Shown in pieces: positions 14,209 through 23,200 of a stretch of DNA of 29,105 nucleotides. The stretch's first letter is position 1. Each line of letters opens with the position of its first letter. A program made the translations under genes and the position numbers. The notes beneath the pieces were generated by a model that was not told the origin of the DNA, ran no database searches, and saw only the letters and a list, made by a program, of their open reading frames with translations. The stretch lies in the IMG/VR virus record IMGVR_UViG_3300027749_002255, positions 1 to 29,105 of that record, one strand, 5' to 3'. The stretch comes from a virus.

Positions 14209-15243
14209 TTAAAGTTGTACAATATTTGTTAATGTAGACCAGCCAGATGGTTGAAATGTTGTTGTATATACATTGTCCCAATTCCAAATATAGGTACCAG
14301 GGTGAATAGGATCATCAATTAATTTAAATCTTCTAACAGAGCTAACAATAGAACTTCCGCTATCATATAAACAAATAACTTTTGCAATTGAATTAAGAGG
14401 ATAGGCTAAATCACCATATGTTATATTAGTAACTGTAGAAAATATCAAAGGTAAGAAATTCTTCATAGCAATATTACCAGCTGATATATTTGCAATTGCA
14501 GTAGCAGTGGTTGCATCTTGTGGATCACCATATGTAGTAATATCATAAGATGCAGTTAATGTTTGTCCATTTGGAAACTGTTTAACATTGTTCACATAGT
14601 AATCGCCGTTGACATGTAAATCACCTTTAACGTCAACATCGTTAATAAATGTCGCACCATTTACCAAAGATGTAACTGCCGATGTGCCAAGATAAACACT
14701 TGAGTCAGCAGCAGTCATATCAAACGATTCTTGTGTAATTACTACAGAAGAAGTACCAAATGAATATATTATACCTACATCTTTTGAATACCCGCCGCCG
14801 TCTGGAACTACAGTTGTAGGAGTTGGTTCAATTCCAAATTTTCCTTTTAGTGCCGAAACAGCAGGTCCTACTAATTTATATGTATTACCATTCCATATTT
14901 TTAATTGACTGTTGATTGTGTCGTACCAAAAATCACCTGTGCTTGTAGTAAAAGATGCTGTTCCACTTACTCTTGCACCATAGGTAGGATTGAACGATGT
15001 CCCGTCAAACACATTAAGACGTTGTGTACCTGTATTAAACCAAAGTTGTCCAACTTGAGGACTTACAGGACCATCGGCGCTGGCAAAACTTGTTAATAAT
15101 TTAACAAAGTTATTATTGATATATTGTCCATAATTGTCAACATTCTTTCCAACTAAAGTTAAATCAGTAGAAACTGTATCAACTTCCCCATTGGCAATAC
15201 TTGTTAATATTGTACCGTCGTTGTTGTATATAAGGTAGGCCAT
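14209..15243 (-). CDS. Tail-fibre-like protein, shared N-terminal module
   Basis: A 344-residue paralogue of its two neighbours. It starts MAYLIYNNDGTILTSI and contains NNNFVKLLTSFA, VGQLWFNTGTQRLNVFDG and GDFWYDTINSQLKIWNG in the same order as the others. A short beta-rich middle carries VDVKGDLHVNGDYYVN, a typical fibre strand repeat. The C-terminal end is different, with SIAKVICLYDSGSS and IHPGTYIWNWDN. This may be a receptor-contact or attachment tip; nothing recognisable. No strong ribosome site is visible in the four-base gap to the upstream gene. Confidence 0.82.
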   Translation of the reverse strand: MAYLIYNNDGTILTSIANGEVDTVSTDLTLVGKNVDNYGQYINNNFVKLLTSFASADGPVSPQVGQLWFNTGTQRLNVFDGTSFNPTYGARVSGTASFTTSTGDFWYDTINSQLKIWNGNTYKLVGPAVSALKGKFGIEPTPTTVVPDGGGYSKDVGIIYSFGTSSVVITQESFDMTAADSSVYLGTSAVTSLVNGATFINDVDVKGDLHVNGDYYVNNVKQFPNGQTLTASYDITTYGDPQDATTATAIANISAGNIAMKNFLPLIFSTVTNITYGDLAYPLNSIAKVICLYDSGSSIVSSVRRFKLIDDPIHPGTYIWNWDNVYTTTFQPSGWSTLTNIVQL

Positions 15244-15247
15244 ATGT

Positions 15248-16987
15248 TTATGTCTTTATAATATATGTTAGATATACACCTGGCGAAACTGAAGTAGTTG
15301 CAGACATATTAGGAGTTTTAAATGTTCCAAGGCCGCCAAGCCCATACGTAGTTCCTATAAGTGCATATAGATCTGGATATAGTGATCCAGTTTTTGTAGC
15401 ACCATTGCAGGCTAAAAATCCCGGTGGAATATTTGTTGAAGTACCAAATGCAGTAATCATACCTGTTTGGAACAAGTTAGGATATACATCAGATAAGAAG
15501 TTTGATTTAGATATTCTTTCTAAATTAGATGTTATTGTGGCGGTATTTAAAACCAATAATGTTTGAGTAGCAGTTGTGCTAGTAGCAGTAGTTTGATTGG
15601 CAATAGCCGATCTTGTTAATTGAGTATTAAACGTAATATCCGAAGTTCCATTAAATGAAACACTAGTTGCAGTTACTTGCCCTACTACTAAAAACGCTCT
15701 TGGAACTGTTAATGATCCTGCAGATCCAGTTATACTACCACGAAAATTATCTACACCAAATACATCAGATATATAAATTGATCTAAATTTCTTAGTTGGT
15801 GAGCCTATATCGTATACATCAGAAATTGCTGGTTCTAATATAATTCCGCTACCAGCAGCACCTAGTGTTAATTTATCAGTAGATGTTGTTTTTCCATTTA
15901 TTACCAATGAGCCGGCTGCTAATTTGCCGCCAACCAATGCTCCACCAGTAATTGATAGTGCTACAGTAGCAGAAGATGTTATTGATAATACATCGGTAAA
16001 TTGTCCGCCGCCGGCAACATCTAATGTTGGAGATCCCGAAGAAGGAGTTTTGTTTATACCAACACTAGCATATCCAGAATTAAATTTTAAATAAGAAGTA
16101 TCTTGTGTTCCTATTTGTAAAGTAGTTCCATAATAGTTAACATAACCATTATTGGTTAAGTCGCTATATATCCTAACAGGTGTAGCAGTAGCAGAAGGTC
16201 TAACATATAAACCAATGCTTGATTCTACATAAAATGTTCCTGTATGTATTTGTCTAATAGTACGATTCTTTAATAGGTCGCTTGCTCCAACAGATACTCC
16301 AGGCGATACTTCTAACAAAGATGCTTTTTCTGCTAGGCCGTTATATTTTGCAACAACACTCGAAGTAAGATTAGTACCAACTTTTATTGTTGGAAATCCG
16401 TCTATCACTGTTCTTGGGACAAATGAATTAAGAGAAATTATTTCTACAATTTTTCCATTTGCCCACTGAAGTATAACAGGATATGAATCACCTGTATTAC
16501 TTTCAAGTGTTGTGGTTTCTGTACCAGACTTGTTTTGTCCAGTTGGAGTTTCTGGTCCAACTATTGTCCACTTGTTTTCAAATCTAATTTTTAATTTATT
16601 ATTGGCAGTATCAACCCATATATCGCCGTCAGTAATTTCTGTATAACGTACCGTTGGATCAGTTGTTTGTTGATATATGCCATTAGCACTAGGCCAACGT
16701 CCGCTGGTATTTGTCCCGTTATTAACTCTTAAAACTGGTTTGCTAGGAACTGTGGTATCATACCATAATTGTCCTTTTATAGCGTTGGTAGGTTGTGAAG
16801 GGCCTGCAAAGTTTTCTAATAACTTTAAAAAGTTTTGTGCTGTAGGAAGACCGTAATTTGGATATCCAGATCCAATTAGTTGTAAACTTGTATCATAATC
16901 ATTAATTCCGGGAGAACTTACTGACCTAGAAGGTACAGTAATTGTTGCTATAGCAGTTGGATCTGAAAAATGTAATGTATATGACAT
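15248..16987 (-). CDS. Tail-fibre protein with C-terminal tail-collar domain
   Basis: A 579-residue fibre protein. The N-terminal module has NFLKLLENFAGPSQPT, IKGQLWYDT and GDIWVDTANNKL. A long middle of Thr/Ser/Asn-rich strands follows. The last 60 residues match the phage tail-collar fold: GMITAFGTSTNIPPGFLACNG, LYPDLYALIGTTYG and TFKTPNMS. Collar domains cap distal fibres and often carry the receptor-binding or chaperone-dependent tip. The start abuts the previous stop with a two-base gap. Confidence 0.9.
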   Translation of the reverse strand: MSYTLHFSDPTAIATITVPSRSVSSPGINDYDTSLQLIGSGYPNYGLPTAQNFLKLLENFAGPSQPTNAIKGQLWYDTTVPSKPVLRVNNGTNTSGRWPSANGIYQQTTDPTVRYTEITDGDIWVDTANNKLKIRFENKWTIVGPETPTGQNKSGTETTTLESNTGDSYPVILQWANGKIVEIISLNSFVPRTVIDGFPTIKVGTNLTSSVVAKYNGLAEKASLLEVSPGVSVGASDLLKNRTIRQIHTGTFYVESSIGLYVRPSATATPVRIYSDLTNNGYVNYYGTTLQIGTQDTSYLKFNSGYASVGINKTPSSGSPTLDVAGGGQFTDVLSITSSATVALSITGGALVGGKLAAGSLVINGKTTSTDKLTLGAAGSGIILEPAISDVYDIGSPTKKFRSIYISDVFGVDNFRGSITGSAGSLTVPRAFLVVGQVTATSVSFNGTSDITFNTQLTRSAIANQTTATSTTATQTLLVLNTATITSNLERISKSNFLSDVYPNLFQTGMITAFGTSTNIPPGFLACNGATKTGSLYPDLYALIGTTYGLGGLGTFKTPNMSATTSVSPGVYLTYIIKT

Positions 16988-16989
16988 GA

Positions 16990-17631
16990 TTAAATTCCAG
17001 TGCTAATACTTTGTATTCTTATAGTGTAATCAATCTGAATCATTCTGTTTAATGATTTTTGTACAGGATGGAATATTACATGAGTTAATAGCATACCTTC
17101 ATTTGGACCTGCGGCAGAATACGACTTTAGTCCTAACTCATCAAAAACATATGCACTGTCTTGATTACTACTATTATCAAAAGCTAATTGATCAGATGGT
17201 TCACCAAAATCTAATAAACAACTTACTAGAACATCTGAATATGCTGTTCCTACAATGTGTCTAGATTCCATAAAATTTCTTGCTGGATCTAACGAATAAC
17301 TACGTTTAGCATCAACTGTTTTATAGTATGTTTGGTTGTACAATGCGGCATTACTACCTACTGTATTTGGTGTTAGGTATGTGATAATTCCAGTTGGATC
17401 AACACGAGATCCACCATTACCAAAGACCATTTCTCCAATTGGACCTTCATTATTTGAAATACTTTGTGCTAATGCAATAGAAAAGTTTTCATAATGAATA
17501 GCATTTCTTTTATCTATGAAAACTTCTTTGGTAACAGGATCAAAGATTTTTATATGACCTTGGACGCTAACAGCGCCCGATTCGTTGGGCTTTGACTGTG
17601 TAGTAGGTTGGTTATTAGTTGGACTTGTCAT
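16990..17631 (-). CDS. Putative virion structural protein
   Basis: A 213-residue protein with a Thr/Asn/Gln-rich N-terminus (TSPTNNQPTTQSK). It then shows GHIKIFDPVTKEVFIDKRNAI, EMVFGNGGS, KRSYSLDPARNFM and a C-terminal IQIDYTIRIQSIST. The mixed beta appearance and location between a tail spike and fibre genes suggest a tail or baseplate component that I cannot name. The gene follows a T4-like late promoter, and the leader between that promoter and ATG 17631 is only A/T, with no Shine-Dalgarno sequence seen. Confidence 0.8.
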   Translation of the reverse strand: MTSPTNNQPTTQSKPNESGAVSVQGHIKIFDPVTKEVFIDKRNAIHYENFSIALAQSISNNEGPIGEMVFGNGGSRVDPTGIITYLTPNTVGSNAALYNQTYYKTVDAKRSYSLDPARNFMESRHIVGTAYSDVLVSCLLDFGEPSDQLAFDNSSNQDSAYVFDELGLKSYSAAGPNEGMLLTHVIFHPVQKSLNRMIQIDYTIRIQSISTGI

Positions 17632-17652
17632 AATATATATAAGTTGATAGTG

Positions 17653-17660
17653 TATTTATA
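17653..17660 (-). promoter_or_regulatory. T4-like late promoter
   Basis: On the minus strand the gap between the spike gene and the gene ending at 16990 contains an exact TATAAATA, the T4 late-promoter element. Transcription would start near 17647, about 16 bases before the ATG. Because it lies in one of the few gaps between the structural genes and matches perfectly, it is more convincing than the 10861 copy. Confidence 0.7.
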
Positions 17661-17669
17661 TCCATATTG

Positions 17670-20204
17670 TTATTGCAATTTTGATTTAACTGCTTCTAAT
17701 TCGGCGGATAATTCTTGTACCGCTTTAATAAGTGGTGCTATAAATTCTGCATAATTTATATGCTGTGTACTATTAGGATTATTCATGTCGGATAATATCC
17801 ACCCACCGAAATCAACACCGGTTTTATCTAGTGTTTCTTTAACTTCTTGGGCAATTAATCCCCAATGAGTTCTGTTTCCAGACACTTCTTCAGTGATAAT
17901 TCTATCAGGTCTTGATTTAGTTTCGGGTGTTATTTGATCATTTGTTAGTTCATTTCCATTTTCATCTAGATAAACTTGTTGAACAACTTTTGTTCCTCCA
18001 CTAATCCATTTATACGAGACAGGTCGAAGATCATTGATAAAATCTAATCCCAAAGTTGATGTAGCAATTTCAGTTTTTAATCGTCGATCCGATGTATTAA
18101 TAGTTCCATTAGCAGCATATATAGATTGCCATTTTAGATCAGAACTACCTAAATTATATGCGTTATCTGTGGCCGGTAATACGTCTCCGGCGCTGTTTAC
18201 ATATACTCTGTCTATTAGACCAGTATCACTAAGTCCAGTGGTTGAAATAATAAAAGATGCAGGAACATAATTTCCAGGAAGCGATGTTCCACCAGGAGAA
18301 TAATCTACTTGCATTCTAGTAGATGCAGCTATTTGGAAATTTGATCCATTATATGCATATGCATCAGATCTAGATATAATATCTAACCCTTTTAATGATA
18401 GTGGAGATGTTGGTGTACCTCTTGCCGCTGCATCAATATGAGCAATATTAGAAGTAGCAGAACCTACTGGATCTGATCCAAGAATAAATCTTCTAGTGAA
18501 ATAGCTAGTTTGTGGACCTACACCTAAATTTGTATTATTAATACCAACTGTGGTATTAATATAACGATTATTAGATCCTATGTTTCCTTTTGGTATTGTT
18601 AAATTAAGATTTTCAAATTGTATACCGTTGTTGGTACCATTGAATACGTTATTGTCAATGTTAAATCCTACTGTTCCTGCACCTATTGCAATTGCCCAAC
18701 TTGATACTGCATCATTGAATGAGCATTCAGTTATGTTTACTATTCCTGAATTTATATAAACATGATACCAGGATACTCCTCCCCAGGCAGTACATCCTGT
18801 TAGTCTTGTATCATAATTTCCTGAATCAATAAAGAAATTACATTGATGTGTTGTTGCGTTACAATTGATAAGATTACATAAAGCACCTGTTATCCAAAAT
18901 GCTACAGAGTTTGCTCGCCCTGCATCGGCTGTAGAAGCAGGATCTCCATCTACACCACAGTTAGTAAGTGTTACATGGTTTGATCCAACTCCGATATTAA
19001 ATCCAAATTTATATCCAAACGAAAAACAATTATCCATAACTGTCCAGTCATTAGTGCCATCAAGTTTATACGAAATTCCGTCTCTCCATGGAGTTGTAGC
19101 TGTATATCCATAAGATAAGAATGGCCAGAAATGACAATTTCTTATACGGGCAATGTCATAACTATCTGTGATCCATAATCCATTTGTACAATCACCAGTG
19201 ATATTTTCTATGGTAATTCTATCAGAGTTTGTGGCTCTTATTGCTTGAGCAAATCCTGTTATATGGCAATGCCCTACATAACAATCAGAAGTGTTGTATC
19301 CTGAAAGCCCTATGTTAATAGCAGTACCTGAAAAATTAGATACCTGAGTGTTAGCAGCACCTGTACTTAATCCAGCTAAATTAACAAGTCCTTTTTTCAA
19401 TATATACAAACCCTTAACAGATCCAGAATGCGCTCTGACTGTATTGCATATATTAATTTTATATGTTGGATTTAAAATTATTGTACTTTTGTAGCCGCTA
19501 ATATTATAATCAGCACCGCCTGCAACTGATACAATGCTTGGCATTATATTTGTACCAACTAATGCCACTCTTGATGGTATAGTAATGTCTGCACTATCAA
19601 CCAAACATCTAAAGTCTGAAGGAATACGAACTATACCTCCTCCTGCATTACTACAAGCGGTTATAGCAGCTTGTATGGCTGCTGCATCGTCGTCGATACC
19701 ATTACCCACGGCGCCATAATCTTTTACGCTTATTTCTCTTTCACCAATTAATGAAACACCTGCTGCATTTTTAATACTAGCAGCATATATATTTCTCCAG
19801 ATAGCAGTTTGTGATCCTATATCATACGTATTAGTAGTTGTTGGTAGTACATCTGCGGTTATGGCAGAAACGCTAGTTGATCCCCTAATGCCCTGTGTAC
19901 CCTGAATACCTTGACTACCAGTATCCCCCTTGGCAACTGCCGAACCAGATATACCTTGAATACCTTGACTACCTGCACGACCATTAGTCCCCTGAACGCC
20001 ATGAAATCCTCTAATACCTTGAATTCCCTGCGGTCCTTGACTACCAGTAGAACTACCCTGGGCACCTTGAACTCCTTGAACATCATTTGATAATTGATTT
20101 ACTAGATCGCTATAGTTTATCCTTGCCACTGCCAAGGAATCTGTTACCACAATACTGGTATTTGCTCCTGGTGTAATAAATGGTGCTTGAGTTATTTTTG
20201 TCAT
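17670..20204 (-). CDS. Tail spike: collagen-like stalk, pectin-lyase-fold body, S74 self-cleaving chaperone
   Basis: An 844-residue tail-spike protein. After a short anchor come collagen-like Gly-X-Y triplets at residues 42-108. A joint motif NTYDIGSQTAIWRNIYA follows, and then a right-handed beta-helix region opening with VKDYGAVGNGIDDDAAAIQAA near residue 160, the usual start of the Pectate_lyase_3 family. The body is Asn/Gly/Thr-rich with repeated strand pattern to about residue 560. A second joint motif (YNLGSSDLKWQSIYA) precedes the C-terminal S74 endosialidase-type chaperone: TSDRRLKTEI with Ser705 and Lys710 at the spacing of the known catalytic pair, then LRPVSYKW, GLIAQEV and a coiled-coil end. 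S74 domains help trimerisation and then cut themselves off. Lyase-fold spikes commonly break down capsule or O-antigen; a precise target cannot be read. RBS AGAAGGA lies within the preceding gene. Confidence 0.9.
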   Translation of the reverse strand: MTKITQAPFITPGANTSIVVTDSLAVARINYSDLVNQLSNDVQGVQGAQGSSTGSQGPQGIQGIRGFHGVQGTNGRAGSQGIQGISGSAVAKGDTGSQGIQGTQGIRGSTSVSAITADVLPTTTNTYDIGSQTAIWRNIYAASIKNAAGVSLIGEREISVKDYGAVGNGIDDDAAAIQAAITACSNAGGGIVRIPSDFRCLVDSADITIPSRVALVGTNIMPSIVSVAGGADYNISGYKSTIILNPTYKINICNTVRAHSGSVKGLYILKKGLVNLAGLSTGAANTQVSNFSGTAINIGLSGYNTSDCYVGHCHITGFAQAIRATNSDRITIENITGDCTNGLWITDSYDIARIRNCHFWPFLSYGYTATTPWRDGISYKLDGTNDWTVMDNCFSFGYKFGFNIGVGSNHVTLTNCGVDGDPASTADAGRANSVAFWITGALCNLINCNATTHQCNFFIDSGNYDTRLTGCTAWGGVSWYHVYINSGIVNITECSFNDAVSSWAIAIGAGTVGFNIDNNVFNGTNNGIQFENLNLTIPKGNIGSNNRYINTTVGINNTNLGVGPQTSYFTRRFILGSDPVGSATSNIAHIDAAARGTPTSPLSLKGLDIISRSDAYAYNGSNFQIAASTRMQVDYSPGGTSLPGNYVPASFIISTTGLSDTGLIDRVYVNSAGDVLPATDNAYNLGSSDLKWQSIYAANGTINTSDRRLKTEIATSTLGLDFINDLRPVSYKWISGGTKVVQQVYLDENGNELTNDQITPETKSRPDRIITEEVSGNRTHWGLIAQEVKETLDKTGVDFGGWILSDMNNPNSTQHINYAEFIAPLIKAVQELSAELEAVKSKLQ
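19881..20081 (-). repeat. Collagen-like Gly-X-Y coding repeat
   Basis: Codes for residues 42-108 of the spike. The triplets (GVQGAQG, GPQGIQGIRG, GSQGIQGISG) are rich in Gln and Ile at X/Y, with one break at SAVAKGD. At the DNA level it gives short imperfect repeats of about nine bases. It likely forms a trimeric stalk. Length of such arrays can change by slippage or recombination. Confidence 0.85.
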
Positions 20205-20205
20205 T

Positions 20206-23200
20206 TTAATATCCTTCTAAGGGTTGGTCGTTGTCATCAGTGATAATTGCATTATCATTATCTTTAAGTACTGAGTCTCCACCATAATAATATATATCAG
20301 GCAATAGAGATTTTCTATCACGTAAGAATTCAGCTTGTATTGCGTTACTAGTTAATAACGATTCGGTTCCTGTCCATAGTTGTCCTTTTTTCTGTATAAT
20401 AGTAATATCTGTGGCTATTCCATTATAGTCTGAAATATTTAACGACAATTCGTTAGTAGATGTGTTTATAGAGAACTCAGGTGCAACTGGATCAAATGAT
20501 ATTAAGGTATTAACAATTGTATTACCCCACGTATTACCAATTGCATTTAGGCCAGATGTTTTAAAATGTAGATGATCCCAACGATAGCTATCTCCATAAA
20601 GATCTGTATTTGGTCCAAGATATACATCTGAATAATTATTTACTATAGTTTGTTGTGCATTGGTTATGCTATCAACAGTGTATGGAGGATTTACAAAATA
20701 AGACGTTTTACTAATGAATATAGGAGCAGTTATACCCAATGATCTAAGATCTGTTCTAAGTTGTGCAAATCTACTTTGATAAACATCTGACGGTGTAATA
20801 TTAGGAGCTATTGAATCAGATTCGCCGGCGCCATATAAAACATGTGTAAATTTAAATCCAAGCTCACTAGCCTTGCTGGCTGCAAATTGTAGTCTTTCAA
20901 AAAGTCTATTATTAACATAAGGGAAATCATCTTCCCTTCTTGGAACTCCTCCAAGATAATCAGATGGTAATGCGGTACTGAGCCACCATGCTATTGGTAT
21001 TCCACCAACTGCAACATTAACAATATATACCTTGTCATACTTTCCACTCTGAAGAAGCACATCACCAATTCTTCCATCCATGTTGCCTCCAGATGGTCCT
21101 CCTGGTATATCTACTGCTGAACCAGTACTCCAATTGTATCCTGTAGCTAATCTGTTAGGGCCACCAGGAGATACAGCAATTTCCCAATTACCATTTATAT
21201 CAAGACGTTTTACTCTATCATCAGGTGTATAACTATCTATATGATCTCCATAATTAGCTATATTAGATTGACCAAACATTAAGATATATGCTGTTCTAGG
21301 TTCTGGATTATATACAGGTTTATCATAGAACTTGTCATGAACAACTAAAGATGTTTTACGTAATTGACGTCCACCATAATAAACACTAACTTGATTAACA
21401 GCATCTATCGTTGGATCTAAAATAATACCTGCACCTATATTGGCGTTAGTTACTGTACTAATAATATAAGTTGTACTTGTAGTAGAAGTTGACTGCACCA
21501 ATATTGTATCAAGATAAGGTATAGTTTGTTGTGAACTCTGATCTATTACTTGTGTTCCAACTGCTGAAAAATTAGCAGGACCTGTTCCTAAACTACTTCT
21601 TCTTAGACCTCTTAAAGTGTTTCCATCTTTCTCTGCAAATTCAATGCGCTCGCCATCGATTATAACAACACCTGGATTATTGGTTAATGGATTAGGAGGA
21701 ATTATTCCAGTTCCGTTAGATAAATGAATTTCATTATCTGTATGACGTAATGCTCGAGACAATGTTGTGCTATGATATTCTGATATTCTCTTATAATGAG
21801 ATCTGTCAAAAATATCATTAAACATTCTAAATCCAATAATTTGATCATTATGTGATTGCGGATTAACAGTAGTAATTGTTATCTTAGATCCAGAATCAAC
21901 ATTTATTAAATCTCCTATTTGGATAGTTTTCATATCATCTAGAATTTCAAATTCTGTTCTAGCAGTTAATGAAATTCCATCAACATATACCCATACATAG
22001 TTGTCAGATAATACAGGAAATGATAACGTATAACGGCGTTCAATTGTTCCGCTAAATCTTTCTGTTCTCATTAACATATTATCATGATCAGTAAATGATA
22101 TGACTTTTACATTAACATCGCTAGGATAAGTGTTTGTTAATTGTAAAATATTACCAACTACAATATAGTCATAATCAATTAATCCTACCACTGCAATAAC
22201 ATCACCTGCACTTAATAGTCCAGAAGTTATTGTTACTGTGCTGTTAATGTCGTCAAATGTGTAATCAAATCCTGGACGTAATTCTATTCCATTTGCATAT
22301 ACCATAACTTGCTCAGTTGTATATGTACGTGATGAATTTTTATTATCAATTGCAAATGTTAATTGACTATTTGTAATTTGATAATAGCTAACCCACGGTG
22401 GTGATAATCTTCTTCTTCCATTGATTCCGTCATCAATTTCAACTAGTACTTGAGCACTTAGTGGTTCAATTTTTCCTGGTACAAATAAAAGATTAAATGT
22501 AGATTGTCCTGCAAGTGCTGTAAATGTTTCTTCATGCACTCTATTAAATGTTGTATATTTAGATTGGAAGAACCATGCTTCGATAGTGTGAGAATTAGTA
22601 TCAAGTCCATAAACTTTTACACTTGCTCTATTATTTTTCTTACTATAAGCAGTTAGTTCATAATATTTTGTATCGCCAGATGCCGGTGTGTCTTGAGGAA
22701 TTTCGTGTCCGTCAACCAATACATAGGCTGTACCAACATCGTATATACTCAATAATAAGCCCATTACTTTAGCAGATGTAACTCCTAATACTGCTTCAAT
22801 ATTACTATCAACTAATAAGTGATTGCTTCCTATGGAAACCATAGTATATCCACCTATTCCAGATACCGTCTGTTGTGGAAGATGTATAGTATTTCCAAAC
22901 ATATAATATTGATCTGAGTTTGTAAATTCGCTAGCATTTGCAACTCTGTCAAGTATTTTTCCATTGAAGTTAACCATTATACCTGCATATTCTGTTTTAG
23001 GTACACTTAATGTATAGGTAGCAGTGGTTCCTGCTCTCACAGGAAACGACCCAGTTATAACAGTAGGTGTTGAATTTGAATTTTCAGATTTTGTATATAC
23101 ATTAATTCCTAAACTATCTAATACATGACCGGCTACACATTCTTCAGGTGCATATCCCGATCTTTCATTTAAGAAAGAATCACCATCTATGATTATAGAA

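Noticed and set aside
19859-20086. Short repeats that look CRISPR-like, and a shadow frame in them
   Set aside because: The period is a multiple of three, it is in frame with Gly-X-Y codons of the spike, and there are no unique spacers of uniform size.
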